Below are positions 1-8,232 of a stretch of 64,000 nt of DNA, one piece after another. Position numbers and translations under genes: made by a program. The DNA lies in the NCBI GenBank assembly GCA_964493785.1, contig CAZBPM010000021.1, positions 23,095 to 87,094 of the forward strand. Direction: 5' to 3'. The stretch is from Hyphomicrobium_A sp964493785. Lineage in GTDB: Bacteria > Pseudomonadota > Alphaproteobacteria > Rhizobiales > Hyphomicrobiaceae. Positions within the stretch are counted from its first letter, which is position 1; each line of letters opens with the position of its first letter. Below the pieces are notes generated by a model. That model was not told where the DNA came from and searched no databases. It was given only the letters and a program-made list of their open reading frames with translations.

Positions 1-84
1 CAAAGAACTTGGGCACTGCGGTCTAAATGGACCGTCATCTAGGCGTATATCAAAGCAGATTGTCGCGCCGAGCCTAGCCGCGGG

Positions 85-996
85 TCAGGCATCAGCCATC
101 ACCGGGCTGTCGGCGCGAGGCGACGACAGCTCATCAACGATGCTAGTGAGGTAGTGTCCGTAATCGGACCCTTTGTAGAAATCATTTATCAGCATGCGCA
201 GCTGTGCGTCGGACACAAAACCCTGCCGCAACGCGATTTCCTCCGGACAGGCAATCTTAAGTCCTTGCCGCTTCTCCAGGGTTGCGACGTAGTTGGCGGC
301 GTCTAGCAAGCTGTCGGGAACGCCCGCATCAAACCATGCATATCCGCGTCCTAACCTGACCGTGCGCAACCGGGCGGCTTTGAGGTATGCGCCATTGACT
401 TCAGTGATTTCCAACTCTCCACGGGCTGATGGGCGCAATCGCTTCGCGATCTCGACTGCATTCGCATCGTATACATACAGTCCGACAACCGCCCAGGGAG
501 AAATGGGTGTTTCTGGCTTCTCTACTATAGAGGTTGCGACGCCTTCCTCGTTGAGGGTCACGACCCCGTAGCGTCGGGGATCCTGAACGCGATACCCGAA
601 GATGGTGGCACCCCTATTCTGGCGGATGGCATCGCTCAACAACAGTCCGAAGCCCTGGCCAAAGAAAATGTTGTCGCCCAGCACGAGAGTGCAGGAATCT
701 CCGTCGAGAAACTCCTCGGCGATGATCAACGCCTGAGCTAGTCCCTCCGGCCGTGGCTGCTCAGCGTAGGCGAGCTTTATTCCCCACTGGCTGCCGTCGC
801 CGAGCAGCATCCCCAGCCCCGGCAGATCGCGCGGTGTCGAGATAACAAGCACTTCACGTATGCCACCGAGCAACAGGGTCGATAGAGGATAGTAGATCAT
901 CGGCTTGTCATAAACTGGCAGCATCTGCTTGGAAATGCACACCGTCATCGGGTACAGACGCTTCCCGCTGCCGCCAGCTAATATAATACCCTTCAC
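85..996 (-). CDS. rfbA: Glucose-1-phosphate thymidylyltransferase (RmlA/RfbA)
   Basis: The product makes dTDP-glucose from dTTP and glucose-1-phosphate, the first step of dTDP-L-rhamnose synthesis in the cytoplasm. The 303-residue protein has the nucleotide-binding motif LAGGSGKRLYP near residue 6, the LVLGDNIFFG sugar/metal segment near residue 106, a VEKPETP segment and the conserved C-terminal RGYAWFDAG. It is full length for the family. I chose the GTG at 994-996 because it gives the canonical KGIILAGG start and has a GGAGG nine bases upstream; a longer frame would add seven non-conserved residues. The GTG overlaps the stop codon of the rmlB remnant upstream (GTGA), so the old translational coupling survives although the partner is gone. 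It is the only intact rmlA here; a second copy at 6498-6931 has a large internal deletion. Confidence 0.95.
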   Translation of the reverse strand: MKGIILAGGSGKRLYPMTVCISKQMLPVYDKPMIYYPLSTLLLGGIREVLVISTPRDLPGLGMLLGDGSQWGIKLAYAEQPRPEGLAQALIIAEEFLDGDSCTLVLGDNIFFGQGFGLLLSDAIRQNRGATIFGYRVQDPRRYGVVTLNEEGVATSIVEKPETPISPWAVVGLYVYDANAVEIAKRLRPSARGELEITEVNGAYLKAARLRTVRLGRGYAWFDAGVPDSLLDAANYVATLEKRQGLKIACPEEIALRQGFVSDAQLRMLINDFYKGSDYGHYLTSIVDELSSPRADSPVMADA

Positions 997-1214
997 TGAT
1001 CCAATCCTCCAGCACATCGGGTAGCCGCCGAATACGCGCGCTTGAGTCCAAGGCGCTCGCCATCATAGCGTTCCGTACGGAGCGGACGCCACCAGTGTTC
1101 GTTATCAACGTACCACTGCACAGTCTTCTCAATTCCGCAGGTGATCGTTTGAAGTGGACGCCAACCGATGGTCTGCTCGATCTTGTGAGGATCGATTGAG
1201 ATACGCCTGCCATC
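993..1214 (-). pseudogene. rmlB (dTDP-glucose 4,6-dehydratase) C-terminal remnant
   Basis: Read on the minus strand, this stretch gives about 73 residues matching only the end of RmlB: an IDPHKIEQTIGWRP segment, then EKTVQWYVDN, HWWRPLR and RYDGERLGL, ending at a TGA that overlaps the GTG of rmlA. The intact RmlB at 6940-8055 has the equivalent segments (IDPGKIESELGW, EKTVRWFLANGQWWEPLR, RYDGTRLGL). Four codons before the first conserved residue there is an in-frame TAA, so about 300 N-terminal residues are missing. I read it as the 3' relic of an rmlB-rmlA pair whose 5' part was removed. No transposon end is visible at the breakpoint. Confidence 0.85.
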
Positions 1215-1533
1215 AACGCGGCATTACCTAGCATCGTCTGTCTGTGTACACCCTAGCACTGAGACGATCGAAAATGCGTTCGCTGCGAACACGGCGTAAA
1301 TTTTGGGCGTGCCAGCGCTTCGTCACAGAAAACTATGTGAGCGGAAAGTGAGGTGTGCAAGAAGCGGATCTTGTAGATTCGCGAACAGTCCACATCCGCG
1401 ATCGGTGCAAGCTATCTTTTGTCCGCTGACGTATCCAAATGGCAGCCGCGTTGTTTATGGTAGAATGGTGTCGGAACGCACATCGCGACCGGCGGCCGGT
1501 TGTGGTAGAGCGGTCGGGGAGCAGCGATTGATT
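1215..1533. other. Intergenic region between the rmlB remnant and rfbC
   Basis: This stretch of about 319 bases has no convincing gene. The rfbC reading frame stays open through it, but the extra 77 residues are not conserved-looking and are rich in chance Arg and Cys codons. The left end is the breakpoint of the rmlB remnant. The rfbC promoter should be here. A TAGAAT at about 1460 could be a -10 element, but I see no well-spaced -35. Confidence 0.5.
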
Positions 1534-2121
1534 ATGGACGTTTCCGAGACCGAACTACCGGACGTGAAGATCGTGACCCCCCGTGTGCATCGAGATGACC
1601 GCGGGTTCTTCTTTGAATCATACAATCGGCGAGCCCTGCACGAGGTCGCCGGCATCAATGCCGAGTTCGTCCAAGATAACCATTCGTGTTCGGATAGCGT
1701 CGGGGTAATTCGCGGGCTGCATTTTCAGACGTCGCCCAATGCTCAAGCCAAGCTGGTTCGAGTGCTGCGAGGAGCGATCTTCGATGTCGCCGTTGATCTA
1801 CGCAGAGGATCACCGACGTTCGGGCGCTCAGTTTCTATGATCCTCGATAGCCATGGTCACGCACAGGCTTGGATACCGGTTGGATTCGCCCATGGATTCT
1901 GCACACTGCACCCACATACCGAAGTGTTCTACAAGGTCACCGCCCCCTATGATCCTGCCTGCGACAAGGGGCTCGCCTGGGACGATCCCGATCTTTCCAT
2001 CGAATGGCCCACGCTGGCTCAAAACGCAATACTTTCAGAAAAGGACCAGCGTCACCCACGGCTAAGAGACCTGCCGACATACTTCGAGTATTGTCAGGCT
2101 AAACCCCTAAGTGGCACCTAG
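1534..2121 (+). CDS. rfbC: dTDP-4-dehydrorhamnose 3,5-epimerase (RmlC/RfbC)
   Basis: RmlC epimerises C3 and C5 of dTDP-4-keto-6-deoxyglucose, the third step of dTDP-L-rhamnose synthesis. The 195-residue cupin shows the family signatures DRGFFFESYN, FVQDNHSCS, GVIRGLHFQ (catalytic His), KLVRVLRGAIFDVAVDLR, and WIPVGFAHGFCTL followed by the Tyr-containing TEVFYKVTAPYDP. I chose the ATG at 1534, whose product begins just before the conserved LPDVKIVTP strand; upstream in-frame codons give unconserved sequence. Length is normal for the family. It is followed by rmlD after about 100 bases. The second copy at 10668 is truncated, so this is probably the working enzyme. Confidence 0.94.
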   Translation: MDVSETELPDVKIVTPRVHRDDRGFFFESYNRRALHEVAGINAEFVQDNHSCSDSVGVIRGLHFQTSPNAQAKLVRVLRGAIFDVAVDLRRGSPTFGRSVSMILDSHGHAQAWIPVGFAHGFCTLHPHTEVFYKVTAPYDPACDKGLAWDDPDLSIEWPTLAQNAILSEKDQRHPRLRDLPTYFEYCQAKPLSGT

Positions 2122-2222
2122 TCGGCACGAAAGCAGGAGGCGAACATCTCGATCGTGTTGATAGGAACTCATGGCCGTTGTCGCTTGCAACATCGGGTCG
2201 GTACTCTGGTTACGCTAGCTGA

Positions 2223-3128
2223 ATGAGCAGTATCGTTCTCTTCGGGAGCAATGGGCAACTCGGTTGGGAGCTTCAGCGCTCACTCTCGGTACTTGCGCCG
2301 ATCATTCCTTGCGTGCGGCGGGATGCAGACTTTGAACGGCCTGCCGAGCTTCGGACACTAATACGGCGACACCGACCCGCTTTTATCGTCAATGCCGCGG
2401 CATTCACCAACGTCGACAAGGCTGAAGACGACCGTGCGACGGCGATGCAGGTCAACCATGCGGCGGTCGAGGTGCTGGCAGAAGAAGCCCAACGCGTCGG
2501 CGCGTGCCTGGTCCATTATTCGTCTGACTATGTGTTTGATGGCGGGAAGAACTCGGCGTACGTCGAAACGGACGCAACTGGCCCTCTCAATGTCTATGGG
2601 CAGAGCAAGGCGGCAAGCGAGCAGGTGGTGCGCAGCATTTGCGAGTGCCATTTAATCATCCGCTGCAGCTGGCTATATTCGGCTCACGGTACAAACTTTC
2701 CGCTGAGGTTGCTCCATCAGGCCAAGCAGACGAGTGAGCTGAAGGTTGTGGCTGACAGCGTCGGCGCGCCGACAAGCACTTTCATGATGGCCGATCTGTC
2801 GGCGATTATGCTACGCCAAATGCTAGATGAGGGCAGAAGGAAATCGCTGTCGGGCCTCTACCATATCAGCGCCGCGGGTGCTGCGAGCTGGTTCGACTTT
2901 GCGAAGTTTCTAATTGCCCAAGCCGAGCACTACGGGGTTCATCTGAAGGCCACTGCGGATTGTGTGTTGCCAACAAGCCGTGAGGCGTACGGAAGCCTAG
3001 CCGCTCGGCCTGAGAATTCCCGGCTGGATTGCAGCCTCGCACGCGAAAAGTTTAGTTTGTACTTGCCCGATTGGACCGTGGGTGCGCATCACTTCGTCGA
3101 GGCGCTCGTTCGGTCAAAACTGTTGTGA
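2223..3128 (+). CDS. rfbD: dTDP-4-dehydrorhamnose reductase (RmlD/RfbD)
   Basis: RmlD is the NAD(P)H-dependent last enzyme of dTDP-L-rhamnose synthesis. The 301-residue protein is an extended SDR: a GSNGQLGWELQR dinucleotide-binding loop at the N-terminus, VNAAAFTNVDKAEDD, YSSDYVFDG, and the catalytic YGQSK (Tyr-x3-Lys) in the middle. The C-terminal half has the usual substrate-binding segment ending in SRLDCSLAREKF. Length matches the family. It is the only rmlD in the window and lies between rfbC and a sugar aminotransferase on the same strand, so a three-gene transcript (rfbC, rfbD, aminotransferase) is likely. Confidence 0.94.
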   Translation: MSSIVLFGSNGQLGWELQRSLSVLAPIIPCVRRDADFERPAELRTLIRRHRPAFIVNAAAFTNVDKAEDDRATAMQVNHAAVEVLAEEAQRVGACLVHYSSDYVFDGGKNSAYVETDATGPLNVYGQSKAASEQVVRSICECHLIIRCSWLYSAHGTNFPLRLLHQAKQTSELKVVADSVGAPTSTFMMADLSAIMLRQMLDEGRRKSLSGLYHISAAGAASWFDFAKFLIAQAEHYGVHLKATADCVLPTSREAYGSLAARPENSRLDCSLAREKFSLYLPDWTVGAHHFVEALVRSKLL

Positions 3129-3163
3129 CGGCGTTTATCCATGGAAATTGGTAGGGAGAAAAA

Positions 3164-4291
3164 ATGGCCACCCAACTCTTCGTTCCCAGCTTTCGAATCG
3201 AGGAATGCCTTGCCGAGATTCGCGAGTGTTTGGAGAAGGGTTGGACTGGACTTGGCTTCAAGACTGTCGCCATTGAGGCGGCCTGGAGCCAGTACGCGCA
3301 GGTTCCACATTCGCACTTTCTCAATTCGAATACGTCTGGCCTGCATCTGGCACTAGAGGTCTTGAAGCGCAAGTTTCGTTGGCAGGATGGCGACGAGGTT
3401 ATCTCCACGCCTCTCACCTTCGTTTCGACGAACCACGCTATCCTGCACGCACGCCTCAAGCCCGTGTTCGCCGACATTGATGAGTATCTCTGCATTGATC
3501 CTGTAAGCCTCGAGGCTCGAATTACCCCGAGGACGCGGGCCGTGATGTTCGTCGGGATTGGCGGGAATACGGGACAGTACGAGCGGGTTCTTGAGATATG
3601 CCGCGCGCGCGGGATCAAGGTCATCCTGGATGCGGCACACATGGCCGGTACCCGAGTGCGCCGCCGCCATGTGGGGAGTGAGGCCGACGTCGCTGTGTTC
3701 AGCTTCCAGGCGGTCAAGAATCTGCCAACAGCGGATTCCGGCATGGTCTGTTTCAGCGACCAGGAAGATGATGAGGTCGCGCGCAGGTTAACTTGGCTCG
3801 GCATCAACAAAGATACATTTGCTCGAACGGCCGATCGGGGAGCGTACAAGTGGATGTATGACGTCGATGAGGTTGGATACAAGTATCATGGTAACTCGAT
3901 CATGGCGGCAATCGCACTCGTCCAACTCAAGTATCTCGATGAAGACAACGCTTATCGACGGCAGATCGCATCTTGGTATCGCGAGCACTTCGAGGGCGCA
4001 AACAAGGTGAAGGTCGTGCCGACTGTGGAGGGTTGCGAGTCTGCCCAGCACCTCATCCAGTTGCGGGTGGCCAATCGCGATGAACTTATGGCGGCCCTGA
4101 ACGAGAACGAGGTGTTCCCCGGTGTCCACTACCGGACCAATACGGAATACAAAATGTACGCGGATGCCAAAGGCACGTGCCCGAGCGCCGATACAGCTAG
4201 CGGAGAGATCATATCGTTACCTCTGCATATGCGGCTCGAACGGGTGGATGTGGACAGGGTGGCGGAACTCGTGCTGCGTCACGCCGCGTGA
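3164..4291 (+). CDS. DegT/DnrJ/EryC1/StrS-family sugar aminotransferase
   Basis: This is a 375-residue PLP-dependent enzyme of the DegT/StrS family, which aminate keto-sugar nucleotides. Visible marks are GWTGLGF near the start, NSNTSGLHLAL (phosphate-binding turn), PLTFVSTNHA, FADIDEYLCIDP, DAAHMAGTR (Asp156 near the cofactor) and FSFQAVKNLPTADSG with the likely Schiff-base Lys185. A GGGAG lies just before the ATG. It follows rmlD by 35 bases. The exact sugar cannot be told from sequence; a 3- or 4-amino deoxysugar derived from dTDP- or GDP-sugars is likely given the neighbours. Fold and cofactor are sure; substrate is open. Confidence 0.85.
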   Translation: MATQLFVPSFRIEECLAEIRECLEKGWTGLGFKTVAIEAAWSQYAQVPHSHFLNSNTSGLHLALEVLKRKFRWQDGDEVISTPLTFVSTNHAILHARLKPVFADIDEYLCIDPVSLEARITPRTRAVMFVGIGGNTGQYERVLEICRARGIKVILDAAHMAGTRVRRRHVGSEADVAVFSFQAVKNLPTADSGMVCFSDQEDDEVARRLTWLGINKDTFARTADRGAYKWMYDVDEVGYKYHGNSIMAAIALVQLKYLDEDNAYRRQIASWYREHFEGANKVKVVPTVEGCESAQHLIQLRVANRDELMAALNENEVFPGVHYRTNTEYKMYADAKGTCPSADTASGEIISLPLHMRLERVDVDRVAELVLRHAA

Positions 4292-4542
4292 ATGCGGCGC
4301 TGTCGTGAACGCGTCATTCGATGTCAGAAGCCGTCCTCGATGATCTCGCGGAACATTGAGAAGCCGCTCCAGCATATTTGGGTACTTTGCGTAGGATGTG
4401 CCGCACCTCGTCCCACTGAAACACACCGACCACATCGCGATTATTTGCCTTCATTCGTGTCCTGGAATGCTTCCGCGATGGATTGCCTCGATGCGTGTCT
4501 TCTAGCCAGGCTCTCGCTTGATCACTAGCGGCTCGGCGCCAC
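4292..4542. other. Intergenic region, possible 46-residue minus-strand ORF at 4314-4454
   Basis: No established gene is seen. On the minus strand an ATG at 4454, with AGGA five bases before it, opens a 46-codon frame ending at 4314 (contains VVGVFQWDEVRHILRKV). In another minus frame a short segment reads FREIIEDGF and stops at 4324. The two could be pieces of one decayed C-terminus, but I recognise no family. It separates the plus-strand rml genes from a minus-strand glycosyltransferase. Confidence 0.25.
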
Positions 4543-5595
4543 TCATGCCGTCAGCGACCCGACGGGCTCAGCGTAGTTCTGAAGGTCGGGGCGTTCTCTG
4601 TGCAATGTTGTGATGGGTCGGTGACGCAGCGCAGGAAGATTCCACGCCAGCAACGCCGAAACGTCCCTCAGCGCCAGCATCCGGCGCCTCTGGATTTCTC
4701 GACGCGCCGCTAGCGCACGACGGCATTGGAACAAGCCCGCGACGATGCCTCGTAGCGCCGGGCCGCCATATCCCGATCCGCGGTGCCGCCACAAGATCCC
4801 GGCCGAAACCGTGAGATTGACCAGCAGCGACAGCGGCAGCAGCCAGCCTGGCATATTCCGAATGATGAGCCAGATACGATTGCGAAACGAGTGATACAGC
4901 GTAAACGCGCTGTGCTTGCCGGATATCGCAGACCCGACGTGCTGCACCACGGCTGCACGAACCTGGACGCATCGCGCGCCTTTCAGCTGCATGCGAAATG
5001 CGAGGTCGACGTCTTCGCAGTAGCAGAAGAACTCCTCGGCAAAGCCGCCCGCTTCGATGAAAACATCGCGCCGGTAGAGCGCCGCCGCCGCACACGGACC
5101 GAACACTTCGACGTCGGCGTCGGGCAGCGCGGCAACCGTGCTCCCCGATCCGCCACGCCACGCTATGCCGGATATGGACAGCACGTCGCCAAATCCATCG
5201 ACAAGCTGCGGATCTCCAGCGTCGACGAGAGTGGCGCCGAAGAATGATGCGTAGCTGTGCTTCAACGTTGCGACTCTCAGCGCAGAAAGACACCCCGGCT
5301 CGGCAACCGTGTCCGGATTTATCGTGAGCAGCCACGTACCACGAGCAAGAGCACAAGCTGCGTTGTTGGCGGCGGCAAAGCCTATGTTGGCCGCGTTCGT
5401 CACAACCCTGAACCGGTCGTCCGGCAACTTGAGGGTCTGTATCGAGGCGTCCGTTGAACCGTTATCAAAAATGATGGCTTCGAAATCGCCCATCGTCTGG
5501 GCGGCAAGGGCGTCCACGCACGATTGCAGCAGATGACCGGCGTTGAAATTCACGACAACGATGCTTGCCCATGGCGTTTTTCCACAGCAAGTCAT
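4543..5595 (-). CDS. Family 2 glycosyltransferase, rhamnosyltransferase-like
   Basis: The 350-residue protein has a GT-A fold typical of GT2 enzymes related to WbbL-type rhamnosyltransferases. It shows SIVVVNFNAG at residues 11-20, DNGSTDAS, NIGFAAANN, the metal-binding NPDT, and the acceptor-side CYCEDVDLAFRMQLKG. A hydrophobic stretch (PLSLLVNLTVSAGIL) near residues 245-262 suggests membrane attachment. It probably transfers a sugar, possibly L-rhamnose given the rml genes, to a lipid-linked polysaccharide intermediate at the inner face of the membrane. The gene stands alone on the minus strand, divergent from the exported protein gene at 5695. Donor and acceptor are inferred from context only. 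Confidence 0.85.
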   Translation of the reverse strand: MTCCGKTPWASIVVVNFNAGHLLQSCVDALAAQTMGDFEAIIFDNGSTDASIQTLKLPDDRFRVVTNAANIGFAAANNAACALARGTWLLTINPDTVAEPGCLSALRVATLKHSYASFFGATLVDAGDPQLVDGFGDVLSISGIAWRGGSGSTVAALPDADVEVFGPCAAAALYRRDVFIEAGGFAEEFFCYCEDVDLAFRMQLKGARCVQVRAAVVQHVGSAISGKHSAFTLYHSFRNRIWLIIRNMPGWLLPLSLLVNLTVSAGILWRHRGSGYGGPALRGIVAGLFQCRRALAARREIQRRRMLALRDVSALLAWNLPALRHRPITTLHRERPDLQNYAEPVGSLTA

Positions 5596-5694
5596 GCATC
5601 ACCGGATGATTGGGCATGCACCGGCTCTAATGTCCGGCGGTAGAATGCGCCGGTTGACGACGTCGGGAACACTCCCTGCAGTTGGGCGAAGATC

Positions 5695-6501
5695 TTGACC
5701 ACAATGCCTCTTGGTGGAAGCCGATCGACTGGCATGAATTTGGTTCTCTGCATCGCCATCTCGCTGGGCTTGGCCTTCGGCTACACGCTCGGTTTGACGT
5801 ACCCGCTGTCGTTCCACCCCGACTTCACTCCAGTCCACCAGAGCGTGCGTTTTGACGGTCGCGACGTTCCCGCGCTGATGGACAAGGGCTGGGGCAAGCA
5901 GACGGCTAACGGCATACCGATGATCTCGAAGCGGGCGTCTGTGCTCCTGGGCGCAGAGGCGGCAAAAGGCGACGTCGAGTTGATTGTCGAGGGCAATGTG
6001 CCCGCACAGACCTCGGGTCGCATGCTCGTCGTGAACGTCAACGATCAAATCGTAGGCCGCTGGATGCTGATCTCGAGCGGCGACACCGTCAAGCGCGCCT
6101 TCAGGATACCCAGGGATATCTTCAACCGGACACCTGAGCTGCGTGTCGACTTCGAATCAGCCGGCGGAAAACGGGTGAACTGGAATCTCGTCGCGATCGA
6201 GGTGCAGGACATGCATCGTCGCCCCGACGCAGTGGGCCATGTAGACGTCTGCAGCGCCGACAAGATCACCGGATGGGCAACGATTGGCCCGATACCCTCG
6301 GTTGTTGTCGTTCGCGTCGACGGGGTCGAGACCGCTGGATCTCTTGTCAATGTCGACCGCAGCGATCTGGTCGACCACGGGTACCCGCGCGATGCCGGCT
6401 ACGAACTCGTCCTCGACAAAAAGCCGGCCCCGGGAAGCACCATCGATGTCAGTTTTCCAGATGGGCGCCCGCTCATTGGCTCGCCCTGCCGCATCATCTA
6501 G
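5695..6501 (+). CDS. Membrane-anchored beta-rich protein of unknown function in the polysaccharide locus
   Basis: I do not recognise this 268-residue protein. It has a short N-terminus, one hydrophobic segment (about residues 15-34) that can be a signal anchor, and then an extracytoplasmic-looking region rich in alternating hydrophobic residues, typical of beta sandwiches. Two parts can be seen: residues about 45-165 (with a VELIVEGNVPAQTS strand pair) and a C-terminal part starting near CSADKITGWATIG and ending SFPDGRPLIGSPC with two cysteines. An alternative start is the internal Met14 just before the anchor. It is flanked by a glycosyltransferase and rml genes, suggesting a role in polysaccharide assembly or modification, but nothing in the sequence shows catalysis. 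Its last bases overlap the end of the rmlA pseudogene on the other strand. Confidence 0.7.
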   Translation: MTTMPLGGSRSTGMNLVLCIAISLGLAFGYTLGLTYPLSFHPDFTPVHQSVRFDGRDVPALMDKGWGKQTANGIPMISKRASVLLGAEAAKGDVELIVEGNVPAQTSGRMLVVNVNDQIVGRWMLISSGDTVKRAFRIPRDIFNRTPELRVDFESAGGKRVNWNLVAIEVQDMHRRPDAVGHVDVCSADKITGWATIGPIPSVVVVRVDGVETAGSLVNVDRSDLVDHGYPRDAGYELVLDKKPAPGSTIDVSFPDGRPLIGSPCRII

Positions 6502-6931
6502 TTGCGCGGGGATGTGTCTTCCCGGTCTTCGGAAGGTCCCGGTTCGTTATCTGCAATCACCCGCTTGAGGTAGGCGCCGTAGTCACTCTTGGCGTATTTA
6601 GTGTCGACGAGGTCGGCCAGTTGCCCGGGCGAAATGAACCCTTGGCGGAACGATACCTCCTCCGGGCAGCAACTCTTCAAACCCTGTCGTTTTTCCAGCG
6701 CAGCCACGTAGCTCGAGGCGTCGAGAAGGCTCTCAGGCACGCCTGTGTCGAACCACGCGAATCCGCGACCGAGCGGGACCACGTCCAGCATCGTATCCCC
6801 GCCAGCAGCAGCGTCGATAGAGGATAGTAGATCATCGGCTTGTCGTAGACGGGCAGGATCTGCTTCGAAAGGCAAAGCGTCATCGGATAGAGCCTTGAGC
6901 CGTTGCCTCCGGCAATGATGATGCCTTTCAT
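6498..6931 (-). pseudogene. rmlA second copy with large internal deletion and frameshift
   Basis: From an ATG at 6931 the minus strand reads KGIIIAGGNGSRLYPMT, then KQILPVYDKPMIYYPLS and LLLAGI, the normal first 50 or so residues of RmlA. The sequence then jumps directly to the C-terminal part in another frame: MLDVVPLGRGFAWFDTG, LLDASSYVAALEKRQGL, CCPEEVSFRQGF, ending at 6498. About 165 central residues are gone, including the region corresponding to LGDNIFFG and the EKP motif, and the join is out of frame. It cannot encode an active enzyme. It lies 8 bases from the intact rmlB upstream, in the usual rmlB-rmlA order. Confidence 0.92.
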
Positions 6932-6939
6932 CCATGATC

Positions 6940-8055
6940 CTAATCCAGTACGGGCTGCGGGAGAGCGCTCGCCGAGCTTTCGGGCGATGTCTGCACCGCG
7001 GCTTTCCGCAAGCCTAGCCTTGTGCCGTCGTAGCGTTTGTCCCGAAGTGGCTCCCACCACTGCCCGTTGGCCAGAAACCAGCGAACGGTTTTCTCGAGGC
7101 CGCTCTCGAACGTCTCCTCGGCCCGCCAGCCGAGCTCGCTCTCGATCTTGCCGGGATCGATTGCGTAGCGAAAATCGTGACCCGGCCGATCAATCACATG
7201 CCGGATCGCCGCACGATGCATGACGCCGTCGCCGCGCGGTGAAAACCCGTCGAGAAGTTGGCATATGGCCTCGACGACCGAGATATTGGAACGCTCGCTG
7301 CGAGCCCCAACGTTATAGCTCTCGCCGGGACGCCCCCGCTCGAGAATGGCTAGCAGTGCCCGTGCATGATCGTCGACATAGAGCCAGTCGCGGATATTGC
7401 TGCCAACTCCATAAACCGGCAGCTCGCGACCGAGAATGGCGTTGGTGATAATGAGCGGCACCAGCTTTTCAGGGAAATGATAGGGTCCATAATTATTCGA
7501 GCAGTTCGAGACGATCACCGGCAAGCCGTATGTGCGATGCCACGCCGACGCCAGGTGATCCGCGGCCGCCTTGCTCGCCGAGTAGGGCGAGCTCGGGTCG
7601 TACGGGGTGCTCTCCGTAAAAGCGCCATCAGCGCCGAGGGAACCATAAACTTCATCCGTCGACACATGCACGATGCGGAAGTGGTCCTTCTCGGACGATT
7701 TCAGAGTCTCCCAGTATTTGCGGGCTTCCTCCAGGACAGTGTAAGTCCCGACAATATTGGTGCTGATGAAGTTGGCCGGTCCGGTGATCGAGCGATCGAC
7801 GTGCGACTCTGCCGCAAGGTGCAGGATGGCATCGGGCCGCTGGCTCGTAAGAATGGCCGAGAACCGTACGGAATCGCAGATGTCGACTTGATGGAATTGA
7901 TAGCGCGGGTCGGTGGCGATTGCGCTCAACGACGCAAGGTTCGCAGCGTAGGTCAGTTTGTCGACATTGATGACGCTGGCGGTCGTTTTGTCGATGAGGT
8001 GGCGGCACACCGCTGACCCGATAAAACCAGCCCCGCCCGTTACGAGTACTTTCAT
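6940..8055 (-). CDS. rfbB: dTDP-glucose 4,6-dehydratase (RmlB/RfbB)
   Basis: RmlB oxidises and dehydrates dTDP-glucose to dTDP-4-keto-6-deoxyglucose using bound NAD. The 371-residue protein has GGAGFIGSAV at residues 7-16, NVDKLTYAANLASL, LAAESHVDRSI, the STDEVYGSLG segment with the active-site Thr-Asp-Glu, and YSASKAAADH with the catalytic Tyr-x3-Lys. NNYGPYHFPEKLVPL and RDWLYVDDHARAL complete the family pattern. The C-terminal tail of about 20 residues after RKAAVQ is variable. It is the only intact rmlB in the window and is followed by the deleted rmlA copy, so dTDP-rhamnose production depends on this gene plus rmlA at 85-996. Confidence 0.95.
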   Translation of the reverse strand: MKVLVTGGAGFIGSAVCRHLIDKTTASVINVDKLTYAANLASLSAIATDPRYQFHQVDICDSVRFSAILTSQRPDAILHLAAESHVDRSITGPANFISTNIVGTYTVLEEARKYWETLKSSEKDHFRIVHVSTDEVYGSLGADGAFTESTPYDPSSPYSASKAAADHLASAWHRTYGLPVIVSNCSNNYGPYHFPEKLVPLIITNAILGRELPVYGVGSNIRDWLYVDDHARALLAILERGRPGESYNVGARSERSNISVVEAICQLLDGFSPRGDGVMHRAAIRHVIDRPGHDFRYAIDPGKIESELGWRAEETFESGLEKTVRWFLANGQWWEPLRDKRYDGTRLGLRKAAVQTSPESSASALPQPVLD

Positions 8056-8232
8056 CCGGCTATGGCATCCCCCGACAGGCGTTAGCGCATTTTAATCTCG
8101 CTCGCTTTGGCACCGGTCCTTATAGAAGATCCGACACGGTGAATAGAGCGCAAAGTTTGCACAACGCGTGTGACTGCGATCGCGCGTCCAAAGCAGCGAA
8201 ACTCATCCTCGTCGGCGAGTTGAAGCGTTAAA

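Noticed and set aside
1303..1533. N-terminal extension of the rfbC product by 77 residues
   Set aside because: RmlC proteins start near the ATG at 1534; the extension is Arg/Cys-rich and crosses the breakpoint region of the rmlB remnant.
6903..6918. GTTGCC-TCC-GGCAAT, resembling the methylamine-block palindrome
   Set aside because: It lies inside the rmlA pseudogene coding sequence, is shorter, and is far from any pathway gene; likely chance.
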